64,000 bases of DNA from Elysia chlorotica (taxonomy: Eukaryota > Mollusca > Gastropoda > Plakobranchidae): contig RQTK01000353.1 in assembly GCA_003991915.1 (NCBI GenBank), positions 256,133 through 320,132 on the forward strand. The letters run 5' to 3'. The notes under the pieces were generated by a model that saw only the letters and a list, made by a program, of their open reading frames with translations, did not search any database and was not told where the DNA came from. Below, one piece after another: positions 1 through 12,128 of this stretch. Every line of letters begins with the position of its first letter. The first letter of the stretch is position 1. The position numbers and the translations under genes are program-made.

Positions 1-920
1 TCTGGTGCCGCCTCACATGTCCAAAATACTTCAGTTTTCTTGTTTTTTAATGTCTTTAATAAAGACGGCTGGATGCCCAGAGTGGTACACACGTCTTTGT
101 TGGTTTTCTTTTCTGTCCAGCTAATTTTTCCTAGACGGCGAAAGGTCCACATCTCAAAGGAGTTGATTTTCTTTTCGATTTCTTTAGAAAGAGTCCATGT
201 CTCGGACCCGTATAACAGAGCAGAGTGCACATAGCATTTCAGTACTCTAAGTCTAGTGGATAATTGGGTTTGTTGTGATGTTAATATTTGCCTCAGTTGG
301 CGAAACCTTGTTTTTGCAATGGCTATTCTAGTATATATTTCTTCTTTATTTTTAGCATCTGAATTAATGCGTTGTCCAAGGTATTTGTATGAAGACACCT
401 CCTCTAGGGTTTGGTTGTTTATTTTTACGATGGCACTTTTATCTTGTTTTTTGGACATAACCATGACTTTTGTCTTCTGTAGATTCATGTCTAATCCAAC
501 TTGGCCACTATTTGTTTTTACAGCGTTTGCTAATGACTGCAGGTCCTTGATGCTTTCTGTAAGTAGCACAGTGTCGTCAGCATACCTCAGATTATTTATG
601 TTCCTACCACCAATCTTAATGCCCGGCATGTTGTCCGTTTTTCTAAATATGAATTCTGTATAAATATTAAACAGGTAGGGTGATAGGACGCAGCCTTGTC
701 TGACTCCTCTTTTGATGGGGGTGTAATCTGACAGTTCTCCTTGGATTCTAATAGCTGCCTTCTGGTGCCAGTAAAGATTTGCTATTAGTTGGATGGTTTT
801 TCCGTCTATGCCGACTTTTTCTAGACAATTAATAATTTCCGCATGGTGAACTCTGTCAAATGCTTAGGCGTAGTCAATTAAACACGCATAGATTTCTTTT
901 TGTTTGGCTAGATATTTCTA
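1..920 (-). pseudogene. Non-LTR retrotransposon reverse transcriptase fragment
   Basis: Read on the minus strand this encodes the C-terminal half of a LINE reverse transcriptase. Visible landmarks are AFDRVHHAEII, GVRQGCVLSPYLFN, the catalytic box RYADDTVLL at about 563-590, GLDMNLQKTKVM and, near the left edge, the terminal RKLKYFGHVRR motif. An in-frame TAA lies just before AFDRV (about 863-865), and the GHVRR motif is one frame off the upstream part (indel near 35-50), so the copy is dead. Similarity stops near 920, which fits 5' truncation; the 3' end is beyond the window. Clade is uncertain (RTE or Jockey-like). The plus-strand reading frame at 256-663 is its shadow. Confidence 0.9.
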
Positions 921-1312
921 CCTGAAGAAAAATGCACATTCATTGTTTATCCACTCCTATAAATGATTTGTTTCGCCACAAAAGGCAATTCAATAATCAC
1001 CATTTTCCACTTGAAATACGTCAAAGGAAAATTAACTAAAGTTTCCAAGCTCCCGTGTTCACAACTTTGCCCTGCCAACTGAGCATTGCATTCAGTAAAA
1101 GTGCTATGAGAGCGGATAATAAATCGCCTTTTATTGATTCCATTTTTTCTACGTCCTACTTCAACCGTACACATGTATTTTCTTTTTCAAATCTGTTCAA
1201 CAAATCCAGACATCCTAACTACAACGTTTGCGCCGGTTTAACAAGTTCACGCACAATAAATATGCATTTTTTTAAAGCGCGCAAGTTTAATGCGCTCACC
1301 ACTGCACAGTTC

Positions 1313-1970
1313 CACTAGTTTAGTTACCTTAATTAAGTCTTTTGATTCTCTGTGGAACATAGAGCCGCAGCAACTCGTCTCCGCAGAACTTGGTTTTGAC
1401 CAGTTCTCTTCAGCTCGGCCCTCGTGGTACCAGCGGCTTTTATCTCGGCATCGGTGCTCTCGCCGCCGAGTCTTCTTCGGGCGATCAGTCTTTTGTTTTT
1501 TTTCCTTGGGAACTCTACTCTAGGATCTGAGGCATCTGTTGGTGAATGATGTCAGTTTTTGGGTGCTGGTCTTCATCACGCGCCAAGTCTTAGAGCCATA
1601 AAGTAGTGCAGACTACACGTTGGTATAGAAGATCCGGATCCTGATTCGGACCTATAGCGCTGTAGACCTCGACGTTGGTTTTAGGGTGTTAAAGTGGTAT
1701 CTGGCCTTGTTAATTCGTCATAGTTATGATGTACTCGTCTGCGACCCCGTTTTTGCTTATAGCACTACCAGGGTAGACAAACGTGTCAACCTCTTACATG
1801 TTTTTCTCTTGTAGTCGCAGTTGATTTGCCTGAATATTGTTCATTTGCATAACCTCTGTCTTTCCGATGTTCATCTGGAGTCCAGTCTTCCGGGCTTCTT
1901 CTACCACGCGATAAATGGCTTCTCTGTTTCGTTAGAATGGTTGGAAAATCAACAAAGTACAGAAACATAA
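1313..1970 (-). pseudogene. Second, more decayed LINE reverse-transcriptase fragment
   Basis: Minus-strand translation in pieces gives the RT motifs EARKTGLQMNIGKTEVM and TFVYPGSAISKNG, broken by several stops (after QEKNM and after IITMTN). The 3' part (about 1313-1460) closely resembles the short fragment near 63195-63330, so it is a dispersed family distinct from the neighbouring element at 1-920. No intact reading frame remains. Confidence 0.75.
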
Positions 1971-2647
1971 AGTGTATCTAGAGTAAACGTGGCTATATTT
2001 TTAATTATGACGCACATTTAGGACAGTTTACATTTGTGTTGTGTGTGTACTGAATATGCTTTACGAAAAGCACTGCCATCTCTGGAGTGCTTTCTGTTGC
2101 GTTGATCTCGTGAAATGAATCAAATGCGGCATTTCGATGATTTGGTATGTGGTTAAAGGCCTCGCTCTATACCGATTCTCTGAGAACTATCTGTCCCAAC
2201 TACTTTAACAAAAAGAAAATTATCCTGAGAGGTATCTCTCCCAAGGCTATATACGAAACAGTATTGCTTGTTAGCGCGCTAGTTTTCCAACACTACTATG
2301 CTGGTGTTCCTTTATACATGTTTTAAAAATTGATCACAAGAAGTCAATATTGAAGGTTGGAGATTAACCAAAATTAGGTTCTTTTTCACACCAAGTTTTA
2401 CCACTAAAAAGGTAACAAAAAAGAAATTAAAACAAGAAGTACAACCACAAATTCCTCAATGCCTACCATGATTGTTTGACTGCAATTATGTAAATCTTTA
2501 ACGACTATTTTAGAGTTGTAAACTCATGACCATTTTATAAGGCGCGCTCTTTACAAGCTTTGTAAACAAGGTTTAACTAGATTTGCGTACCTTTTAAATG
2601 CCTTATTTCATTTCAAAGTGATTTCTGATTTCAGAATTCTGTTCTGG
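1971..2647. other. AT-rich sequence downstream of the claudin-like gene
   Basis: No protein-coding or RNA signal was recognised. On the minus strand this follows the stop codon of the claudin-like gene, so its right part is probably 3'UTR, but I could not place a convincing polyadenylation signal. Confidence 0.4.
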
Positions 2648-2841
2648 TTAAACTAACAACAAACGTGTCAGACTCCTGAGAGTGGCAATGACTAGACCCG
2701 CTCCGCCTAGGGTGAATATTCCAGCCAGAACGTACATGATGTACGAGTAGGACACGCTATAGGTCACCATCAGACCAATCCGAGGCATCGCCGATCTGGT
2801 GTCTGCCCCAAACAAAATGGCCGCCACAAGTATCAACAAAA
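2648..2841 (-). CDS. Claudin-like gene, last coding exon (helices 3-4, stop)
   Basis: Acceptor TATTATCTAG opens TT TTG TTG ATA. It encodes the second half of helix 3, loop 2 (FGADTRSAMPRIGLM), helix 4 and the C-terminus SLTRLLLV with stop TAA at 2650-2648. The open frame continues upstream to 3043 only as intron. Confidence 0.82.
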
Positions 2842-5328
2842 CTAGATAATAGAAATAAAAGAAAATAACAATACTATCTCTAAGCACACTGCAAGGCACA
2901 AAATTATAAAAGTACACAAAAGTTACAATAGTAGACAAAAAGTATAAAAGTACATAAAAAGTACAAAAAAGATAAAAATTATAAAAGTGTGTCCCCCGGG
3001 GGTGTTGTAATAGGGTCAGTTTTATTAAAAAACTGTGTTGCATATTTGCTAAAAATTAAAGTGGGAAGACCTGTTTAGCATAAGTATAATGGGTTTATTC
3101 TCTATAGAGAGGGTGAGATAGAAATAGAGCTATCTCTCCCCATCTCCGGTTTTAACGTCCCCTAGGTTTCCCTGAGGGATCCTATAAGGCGACGGACCTC
3201 AAGACTGACGTCTGACAATTTTATGTGCTGCCACACACAATACAGCGTGGGACCGTGGGGATACCATGACTCCTGTCTCATCCGATCACATTAAACTGAC
3301 ACCGACCCAACCAGTAGGGGGCGGAATTGAACCACAGACCTCCTGCGTCGGAAGCCGATGTTCTACCCCAGGGTTACCGCGACCCCTTGTGAAGAGAAAC
3401 AAAAGTTTTATGGGAAAACCCCAGTAGCTATTTATATACTTGGGGGCAATGTAGTCATATAGAGCACTGTTGGTTACAGCAATAGCCTTGATTTACATCA
3501 GATAAATCTTTAATTTAACATAATTACTATGTTCATGTTAACTTGATGTTTCATGAAGGGCTAAAGACAAAAAGATCGAGATTTTGGGTAAATAGCATTG
3601 AAATTTTTTTCAGGGTAAATAACGGTTTTTTTAGAGTAAAGCCAATCTTCTTTCTTGTCGAACGGTCAAGAGGTTTCTCTCTAATCGACAAAACGAAAGA
3701 TCTATGCTGTGTGCGGGTATCACTCATCGTTTTATAATTCATCCTATTTCCTACTCCGTGTTTGTTTTCATTAAATTTGTAACAGAACAGTAAAAATGGA
3801 CCTTCCAGGAAGTGCCCCTGCTGATGTGAAACCATTGATCAGTAGATGTATGTAAATAATGTATATAATCTGGCAGCAGACATTCTCCAGCGTTTTAGTT
3901 GTTTGACTATCTGTGAAATACGAGGAAAGAGATGGGGTGGACATTTTTTTCATAACATATGTTAAGTTTTATCTAAAGTTTTATCTAACTTTTGAACATT
4001 TTACATACTACAGTACAGAGACAGAGTGCAGATACTCGGGCTTCTGTCCCAGCCGGCTCATATACTAATATCGACACAGTCAACCAATGTGAAACAAAAC
4101 GCCCAAAGACAACTGCCACATTTGAATTACATGTGACCAACTTAGTACCTTAATTCTGTGGACACTTGCCTGCAGTAAACGCGGCCACGAGACTAGCTGA
4201 CACGAACTTGAGGTTGATTCTCTCGTGGCGGACCACTGTCCACAGGTGCAGGCAGCCAGTCACGAAAGAGGCAAAGACCAGGGCGGTGCTGAACACTCCC
4301 ATAATCCTCACGGCCTGCAGGGAGCCTAGCGGACAGAGCGTTGAAGGTTAAAAATGGTTTAAAATTGGTCCAAAATCATAAAAATAATATTTTTAAAAAC
4401 TAGGTCGAAAGAACTCTCAAATCATCATAAATAATGCATTTTTTTAAATTGGTCGAGGGAACGCTAATTTATCATCTAAATAAAATTTATTTAAACTTGG
4501 TGCAGAGAACGATATTTATCATACAAATAGAAATCTAGTGGGTTTTTTTTTACTTGGGTGGAATAACATTACAGAAGAAAGATGCGGTTCGAAAGAATGT
4601 TGAAATCAAATTAACACACGGTTTAAGTGGTCTAGACAGCGTTAAAATCAAAGAAATATAGTTTAAATATGGCCGTGAACAAATTTGAAGTTGATGGATT
4701 GGAAATAGTAAATCTATATTGACAAAAACACCTCAATTTGTATGAGCGAAACACTATTCTCAAATTCGCCATGCATATTAAACGTTGTCATAAAAAAGAG
4801 AATAAAGTAACTGGAATGTAAAAGAAATGTAAAACATCGTCTTGCCTACATGGAGCATAAGACTTCTCACCTGACCAATCAACCAACTAATCAATCAATA
4901 AACTGGCCAATCAATCTATAACTGGGCATGTTATGACAATTATCGATTGCCTCCGACGAATGCCTTCGACGTCTAAGGTCAACTAGTTCTCTCCCCTAAT
5001 ACATACACATCATAATACATCAAATTTCATGCTTCATCAAACAAGCTATTCTGTTTGGATTTCGAGCTTATGCCTGTTCCTGTTTCATCCTCCCTTTCTC
5101 CCCCTATCTCTTTTTCTCCCTTACTCTTTCTACCTTCCTCTTTCTCTTAACTCATGTTTACACCGCACCCCTCTGCTCTCACTACCACTCTTCTTTTCTC
5201 TCTATTCATTTTGTCTCACACTCTCTCGCCCTTGCTCTCTTTCTTCTTTCTTAGTCTATTATCTTCTCTCTTCTACTCTCTATTTATTCTCCCAACATAA
5301 TCCACCTCTGTCTCTCTCTCTCTCTCTA

Positions 5329-5405
<77 letters not shown>

Positions 5406-5453
5406 AAATTATTCAGTGCGGTATGCGAAACATACTATCAAGGGTCATATGCA

Positions 5454-5497
<44 letters not shown>

Positions 5498-7895
5498 CGC
5501 AAACGCAGTGCTGCAAAAACCCATACCTACCAAACTTACAGCAAAAAAACGTATGTGCACACAACTCTTTGGACTAAAATTGTAAATATTCGTGACTGGT
5601 TGGGCTGTTAGCTACATCAACCATACAAGAGTTATTGTATGAATTGACGAGTCCTATTTTGCGGCACTCAAACATTGAAAGAGAGTATAAGGTTGCGGAG
5701 ACAGTCCGTTTCAAGTTGGATCTGTGTGCACGGCCAACTCCTGCGTACCGTACTCTGGGTGCAGTGTCTTCCTAGAGAATTTAGATAGTATCAAGACATC
5801 AAGCCAGGCGAGAGGTTCACTTCCTTCAACGAAAGGCTTAACGTAGTTTTCAACTCGCCTTGACCTAGGCATTGATTGCTTCACCTCAAATTCAGACCCA
5901 ACGCGCATTGGTTCGTGATCTACACACAAGTTAGTCCATCAAACTAGGTTTCTTCGGCACCTTTGATTAACCCATCATTGATGGAGGCAATCAGTCTAAC
6001 CAACATGTCTAGATCATTGTACAGGGTTATCCATCAACTCCTCTTTCCCGTACCAAAGACATTTCTTCGCAGTAGTGCTAATCTAATCACAGTGTACTAT
6101 TAATTTTTTTTTATTAAAATCGGAAAAGCTATAATATTTAAAACGACTACAGATGATAACTATGCTTAATTTATTTATTTATTTATTTACAGTTTTTCAG
6201 AATTTATTTTATTCATCTTTTTATTTTATTCTATCTTTCTAAATAGTGTTGGTGGGCGTGGGAGCGCACGTTTGTCAGATTTGCTTTCACATCCTTACGC
6301 AGGAACGAAAAAGTCAACATTTTGGTTTGCTTCTCCATCGTAACTGCATAAGTACTTTTCAACACATACACATCAAAATCATTATCAAGTACCCCTAAAA
6401 TTTATAGGCATTTTAAAAATATTATGCTAATGCAAAGGAAGAACAGAAAGTGTGTTTACAGTAACTGTTCATATTTTCAGATCTTAGGAAAAGTACAAAA
6501 AAAAACATAACAAAAAAACAAACAAAAAAAAGTTTGTCATCAACTTTATCCCTTTTTATGCGCCTGTTTTAGAAAGAAAGGCCTAACTTTCTGCCAGGCG
6601 CTGTTCCGTGCCTGCTTGCACAATGCAATCAAGCCATGAAGCACTCCATCAGGAAAATACCATGGTAAAATTTGTTTAATCCAACCAAGCCCTCCTCGCC
6701 CCACCCTCACAGCGCGCTTACCACAACCTGCCTGAACCAAAGTTAAACGTCCCCTAAGTTCTAAAGAAGTATTTTTACGGTGCCTGATACTAAAACTAAA
6801 GGGTGAAAGGTGTACGTGCTGCCACATACTTTCTTGGTCCAAGCACAGAAAGTCAAAGCGCTGCACGTTCTGCATCATCCAGATTGCATGGCCAAGACGT
6901 GAGCATTTTCCATTGTCTGAAGGTCGTTTGGCCGGAACGTCCTAGAGCTTTTTTCTTGTCACCAGCTGGCGTTAAACTATCAAAATGGATTTCGTTACAT
7001 AAGGAAAGTTTGGGACTCGAACTCTCAATTCCTTGTTAATAACCATTAAAAAGTAATCAGGGAGTTCATTGACTCTTATTTTACTGTGCGTGTCATATTT
7101 TCGTTGACCATTGTAGATGGTTTTCCTGCACGAGGCAAATCTCAGAGTCGTTTGATGCCTAAAGACGAGCAATTAAAAATAAAAATAAAAATATCGCCTC
7201 TTTGATTAGTTTCGCAAAGACCACTTTTGTGTTTAAGTCTTACCTAAGTGACAAATAACGGTTAGACTTTAGTCTCGTGAATCATCCTGTATGTATCCAA
7301 GTTGTCGACGCCGGACCCAAAAAAAACAAACAACCAAAAACTTAAACAAACAGAAAAAAAGCCTGAATATCTACTGGTTGGGTCAGTGTCTTTCTTGTCT
7401 AATGTGACCGGCTGAGACAGAAGTCCTGGTATCCCCGCTCTATAAAATTGACATTAGTCTTGGGGATATCCCCAAAGTCATAGTGCATTGACCATCTATT
7501 TGATATACCCGGTTCCGAGTCCACGATTGTTCAGAATGTATATCGGATTGTTTACCCCACTGATTTGGTAGGTGTAGGTCTCATGTTACCGGCTGCAACA
7601 GGAGCTCTGGTGTTCCTTGCTGTTTCTATGTTGCAGCATGTATAATGTTGAGACATTTGTCCTCATCCCTTAGAAACGTAGGAGACGAGGATAATGCGTA
7701 TCTCCTATAAAGCATTGGGACTCGCGGCTGCTGTCGGGCACCAGGAAACAAACCTGGGATGTCTAGGTTCTCCATCTGACTACAGTCTCGGGTTGAGCGC
7801 GTCCTCAGCGTAGTGGTCAGGGAGCCGCAGTACAGGAACAACCCGATGAGGACGTCAGTTGACCTTAGCCAACCCGGAGTGGATATGGCCACGAC
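2648..7895 (-). CDS. Claudin/PMP22-superfamily tetraspan membrane protein (5' incomplete)
   Basis: Three minus-strand exons splice in phase: 7895-7754, 4325-4170, 2841-2648. The joined product (about 161 residues) starts at the end of helix 1 with ISTPGW, then has the family signature W-x(n)-GLFxxC-x14-C (DVLIGLFLYC then a second Cys), then IPGSLQAVRIM leading into helix 2 (MGVFSTALVFASFVTG), helix 3 across the exon 2/3 junction (SASLVAAFTAVLLILVAAIL) and helix 4 (YVLAGIFTLGGAGLVIATL), ending in a short cytoplasmic tail. Proteins of this superfamily act at the plasma membrane in junctions or as channel or receptor subunits; the sequence does not say which. The first exon (start codon and most of helix 1) was not found, so the gene runs further right or has an unrecognised exon. 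Confidence 0.82.
2842..4169 (-). other. Intron of the claudin-like gene
   Basis: Non-coding. It holds a minus-strand SINE at about 3190-3388; otherwise AT-rich sequence with no recognised element. Confidence 0.6.
3190..3388 (-). repeat. tRNA-derived SINE copy
   Basis: On the minus strand it reads from a tRNA-like head (GCGGTAACCCTGG, then ACATCGGCTTCCGACGC) through the shared body (GGTTGGGTCGGTGTCAGT) to GACGTCAGTCTTGAGG. It belongs to the same family as the reference copy at 17566-17806. Confidence 0.8.
4170..4325 (-). CDS. Claudin-like gene, exon with helix 2 and start of helix 3
   Basis: Acceptor CCGCTAG opens GC TCC CTG CAG GCC, giving SLQAVRIM as in many claudin relatives. 51 full codons cover helix 2, a basic cytoplasmic turn (VVRHERIN) and the first half of helix 3. 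The donor is CTGCAG|GCAAGT, a GC rather than GT donor; the following exon joins it in phase (G+TT = Val) and completes helix 3, which supports the junction. Confidence 0.82.
5310..5494. repeat. (TC)n and (CA)n microsatellites
   Basis: Nearly pure TC dinucleotides to 5402, then (CA)n from 5458. The long Leu/Ser and Thr/His open frames across it are repeat translations, not genes. Confidence 0.95.
7370..7470 (+). repeat. SINE body fragment
   Basis: Contains GGTTGGGTCAGTGTC, AATGTGACCGGCTGAGACAG and TTAGTCTTGGGG, the body of the local SINE family, without a recognisable tRNA head. Confidence 0.7.
7754..7895 (-). CDS. Claudin-like gene, exon with extracellular loop 1
   Basis: Acceptor TTTCCCATCACAG precedes GTC GTG GCC (VVAISTPGWL). 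The 47 codons carry the superfamily Trp, the GLF triplet and both conserved Cys of loop 1. The donor is CCCAG|GTTTGT, leaving one base (G) that joins GC of the next exon to make Gly. GLF replaces the usual GLW. Confidence 0.82.
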
Positions 7896-8242
7896 CTGTG
7901 ATGGGAAAGACAGGTGCACTAGGAATAGTTACTAATTCTTATATACAATGATGTATCGGATTTGATATCTATATTACAGAAGAGAGATCCAACGATTTAG
8001 CAATGTGCTGAAAACCAGTTCATTTTATTTGAAAATGGGTCAGTAACATTAAGACATCCCACAGAGAGATAAACAGCGTAGCTAAAAAATCACAATAACT
8101 ATTCCTAACGTTTAAATTTTCCATTACCTAAAGACTACACTATGTTTCTTGTAAATTTTCCCCGCTATCGCTTTTTGGATTCATATTTCTTTATGTAACA
8201 TAATACACAGTGGCGGCTCGTGCCTTAAAAAACAAGTCGGGC

Positions 8243-8470
8243 AAAGTGGGGTGGAACATCGGCTTCAGACCGCAAAAGGTACGGGTTCGAGCCCTGGCGA
8301 TTTCGCTACCTACTAGTTGGGTCGGTGTCTGTATAATGTGGCTGACTGAGACATGGAATATCCGCCCTGTCTCGTGTGTGGCAGCACATAAGATTGTCAG
8401 ACGTCAGTCTTGGGGTCCGTCCACAATATAGCCTATATAGTGCTGATGTTGTACGTTAAACCAACTCGAC
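8243..8470 (+). repeat. tRNA-derived SINE copy
   Basis: Plus-strand copy with ACATCGGCTTC, box B-like GGGTTCGAGCCC, the GTTGGGTCGGTGTC body, GTGTGGCAGCACATAA and the 3' end ATAGTGCTGATGTT followed by GTTAAACCAACTCG. Confidence 0.8.
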
Positions 8471-8625
8471 TTAACTCGCGGGCAACTTGGCAGTTTCACT
8501 ATTAAAAAAAGTATAATCAATAAAATTATCTTCTTCCGCGACTTGATTACATAAGAAAAGTAAGAAAGTAAGAATATATGATTACACTTAAAGATTCCAA
8601 TAACTTTCTGCAACAACAACACGGT

Positions 8626-8629
<4 letters not shown>

Positions 8630-8674
<45 letters not shown>

Positions 8675-8716
8675 GATGATGATGATGATGATATGATAAT
8701 AATAATAATAATAATA

Positions 8717-8802
<86 letters not shown>
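8630..8802. repeat. (ATA)n/(ATG)n trinucleotide microsatellite
   Basis: Long imperfect tract of ATA then ATG triplets. The minus-strand poly-His/Tyr/Ile frame at 8588-8830 is its translation and not a gene. Confidence 0.95.
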
Positions 8803-9947
8803 AATGTTCCTTACTTATTTGTGAGAGCATTGTTGATCATTCTGTTATTTATATTATATATTAAAACTTATCAAGGACTCTAATTTAAATCCGGATACTC
8901 AGTGATGAATTCCTGCTGCGCTGTTTATTCAGCCAGTGCAAGTAAGTAGATTCTAGATCTAGTGAGATCACAATGAAAAAAAAAGGCAAAGAATTACAGT
9001 ATTCTTGATAAATATCCCACAATACCGACAGCAACAATTACTGACAAGTGACAATGCAGTGCACAACTTCTGAATTCAACAATTACACACCCTAAAAAGC
9101 AAAACAAAAAAGTGAATGTGTGTATTTAGGCTAAGAACGGTTAAACCAGAGATTCAAGGCTAACACTGTCTGTTGGAGTTTGTGTGTGTAGAACTGTGAA
9201 CTGTGGATAGACGCGCGTAGACGGCAACCCAAATTTTCTTAAATGCCTGAAAATGACACTACCTTGGCCCATCCCTTTCTGGCTTGTCTCACAGACTCTA
9301 GGCCTATCTTCGGTTATTATTATTGTATTGCCTGTTTAAACTAATGCTAAACTATATTTAATTCATCGCTGGTTTTAAACTTGTAGGTTAAAAACAATAA
9401 ATATAATAGTTATAAATTAATAGGGGGCCTATATGTACATGTTTAAATAAAACTAACTACCAGAGATTTTCTCGAATCAATGCAAAGGCCTAGAGTGATA
9501 ACTTTAAGAAATATGAAACGATTTGGTTCAAGATATCAGAAAAATTAGCCAAGTCGGGCTAGCCCCACTTGGCTTATTATAAAGGCATTGTAAGTGTTAG
9601 GGTCAAAGTCCAATTTGTGTATTAGGAATACTACAAGGAGGTTGGGCAAATTCACATTAGCCCTCCTTGGTGAAAGGGGACTTTACTCGGCTCTGAGATT
9701 TTGAAATTAAATAAGTTTAAACAGAGTTACGCTGATAGGCTGATGTAGATCTAAATCACGTCGCGCCCGGAAAGAGCGTTTTATTTCTTATGGTTTAATT
9801 TCTTTTAGTTTTATTTTCTGACGGATTCATTTATTATTGATTTTAATATTTGTCATATTATTTTGTACGTTGCATTTTTGTAAAACAACCCCTTCTTAGC
9901 GAGACAGGTCGGGCACTGCCCACCCTGCCCAAAGGCACCAGCCGCCC

Positions 9948-10022
9948 TTGGTCAGACGTCAGTCTTGGGGCACGTCCACTATATAGCCTAAGTGCTAACG
10001 TTGGACATGAAACCAACTCAGT
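9948..10022 (+). repeat. SINE 3' end fragment
   Basis: GTCAGACGTCAGTCTTGGGG, CCACTATATAGCCTA and the terminal GTTGGACATGAAACCAAC match the 3' third of the SINE family. Confidence 0.65.
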
Positions 10023-10551
10023 TCAGAACCGCACACCTCTCCATCGGAGCACCAACGCTCTACAACTTGCGCCAATTCGCTCTCCTTCACAAGTGGACCA
10101 GACAAACTAGCAGTACATGAAGCATTAAGCGTGAAATGTAAAGCTCGAAGCATGAAAGGTCAAGCATGAACAGTGAGCTGTATAGCTAACAGCTGCAGTA
10201 TGTACAACGCAAGCGTGTTTGCTCACTTTGGTCACTCCGCTAAACTGGGGAGTCATCTTGGTTTCATCACGAGACTCATCTTGATGCCCACTGGTGCAGA
10301 CCACCAAGGTAGGGTCGTGTATCAGATGTATACTTGGGCAGTATTAGCCGGGACTTGCGTTGGTTGCATCTTAATCGTGTTACTTATGGTCAAGGGAATG
10401 CTAGAACTTGTAAAGAGACCGTGAGTTAATCTTAAACACACCTACTTCTAGATATAGAGAGAAATAGATGGAATCAAGCTAGAATCATATTAGTATTTTT
10501 GAAGGAGTGATAGAGGAACAATCTTGGTAAGAATTACAATTAGACAGAGAG

Positions 10552-10579
10552 GTTCGTAGATAGATAGATGGTTGGATAC

Positions 10580-10627
<48 letters not shown>
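10552..10627. repeat. (GATA)n microsatellite
   Basis: Tandem GATA tetranucleotides; the minus-strand YLSI-repeat frame here is its translation. Confidence 0.95.
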
Positions 10628-10628
<1 letters not shown>

Positions 10629-11139
10629 ACTCGCTCAAGCAGTAATTCCATGGCTTGGAGAAAAAGCGAAGAAAAAGATCCACCTAGCAATCAACAACCA
10701 CTCAAGTAGAGATAATGAAAAATAAAGATTCCGTTTGTCTGCATCTGTGGATGAGATCTTTTGTCATGCGTTATTGCTTTTTCTTTAAAGAAACACAGTT
10801 ATTACGTTTGGGTCGGAAAAACTTCAAGGAGTTGAAAATATGAAGACTTTTAGGATGTTGATCCGATACGAAGGCGATCGATTATTTTGTCCATAGACAT
10901 TTGTATTAATCTATATATGTTTCACATGTTTATTTATTTCATTTCCTTTCTATATAATATTATTAGGTAGTGACGTTTATCAAAATTTGCGTTTATCTTA
11001 CAATAAGTCAACTAAAACAAAGTACATTATTAAATGAAGTCATGTACAAGGATGTATACAAGCATGTATACAAGTATAGGCTGCTTGACCAAAGTATTTT
11101 GACCAGCCGGATCTAACCAGGCACTGAAGCAACACCTTT

Positions 11140-11395
11140 GTGGGCGAACTGGCGCAAGTGGCAGAGCGTTGGTCTTCCAATTGTGAGGTCCAAGGTTCGA
11201 AACCAACATAGTTAAAAGATTTTTTTTATCTGCTCCCTTACTTGTTAGCTCCGTGTCAGTTTAAAATGACTGGCTAAAACAGGTGTCCTGGGATCCCCGC
11301 ACTGTATCTGCCCATAAATGTCAGGCGCTAATCTTGGGACCCGCACCCAATAATTATAGTTCTGACATTGGACTTTAACAAAACAACTCCGCTCA
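11140..11395 (+). repeat. SINE copy with alternative tRNA-like head
   Basis: The head reads GGCGCAAGTGGCAGAGCG then TTGGTCTTCCAATTGTGAGG and box B-like AAGGTTCGAAACC, unlike the GGTGGTCCAGGGGTAGAAC head of most copies. The downstream body (GTGTCAGT...GGATCCCCGC...CTAATCTTGGGACCCG) is the usual one. Confidence 0.7.
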
Positions 11396-12096
11396 ATCCA
11401 ATTGTCAACACTTATATATCTATTTATCAGTTTCTTTTCATAATATGCATACATTTCTATCATATTAGTATTGATTTTCTTTATAATCAAGTATCAAACC
11501 AAGGCAGATGCTGCTTGGATGAGAACCCTGCTCACCCCCATATGTTAATCGTGAATCGAACAGGTCTGTCTGCATTGCAGCCAAATTCTCTACCTAATGA
11601 ACCATCAAATTTCCATTGCCAGGAGTTAGATAGATTGGTTTGTCCATCGACAGCGACTGGGGTATTTTTGTACGGGGGACTAGAAAGGAAAATGGTGGCA
11701 GAGAGGAGCAAAAATAAAAATACAATAGTAAAAAAATTGAAAGAGGGTAAATGGATTGGTCGTGAACCTGATTACTTTGATTGTCAAGGTACAACAATTT
11801 TCATGCTTTTTATATAAAATAAGATACAAGATAAACAAGATGTTTCTTCCAAGATTTTAGCTTATACTGTGCTTAGACTATGTACTAGATCTGGAGCTTC
11901 TAAGATCATTATTTTGCAAACTATAGTGTTTTGAATTCTGTTATTGTTTTACATAGTCGCCATATTGGAAGGCGATTTGTATTAATTATTTCCCGATTAT
12001 TTTCTATACCAATCCAATCAACTTTACGGCGGTTTTTTTTTAGATAAAACCGAAAATTTTAGTCTATTTTAAATGATACCATAATCTACCTTCATA

Positions 12097-12128
<32 letters not shown>

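Larger units (their letters stand above)
4326..7753 (-). other. Large intron of the claudin-like gene
   Basis: No coding exon recognised. It contains a pyrimidine-rich stretch ending in (TC)n at about 5310-5402 and a (CA)n tract at 5458-5494, plus AT-rich unique DNA, and a SINE body fragment at about 7370-7470. A minus-strand open frame at 5711-5929 (72 codons) matches nothing I recognise. Confidence 0.55.
8209..9950. mobile_element. Possible non-autonomous DNA transposon with inverted ends
   Basis: The left end (CAGTGGCGGCTCGTGCCTT from 8209) and the right end (AAGGCACCAGCCGCC, ending about 9947) are inverted complements over about 15 bp with one mismatch. No transposase frame lies between them. 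The interior holds a SINE next to the left end, the trinucleotide tract at 8630-8802 and AT-rich DNA. Two unrelated half-elements could also explain this. Confidence 0.35.

Noticed and set aside
256..663. 135-codon plus-strand open frame
   Set aside because: Antisense shadow of the minus-strand LINE reverse transcriptase, which has all the recognisable motifs.
5711..5929. 72-codon minus-strand open frame in the claudin-like intron
   Set aside because: Amino-acid composition is protein-like, but I recognise no family and the flanks show no clear splice sites.
8588..8830. Poly-histidine protein
   Set aside because: Minus-strand reading of an (ATG)n/(ATA)n microsatellite.
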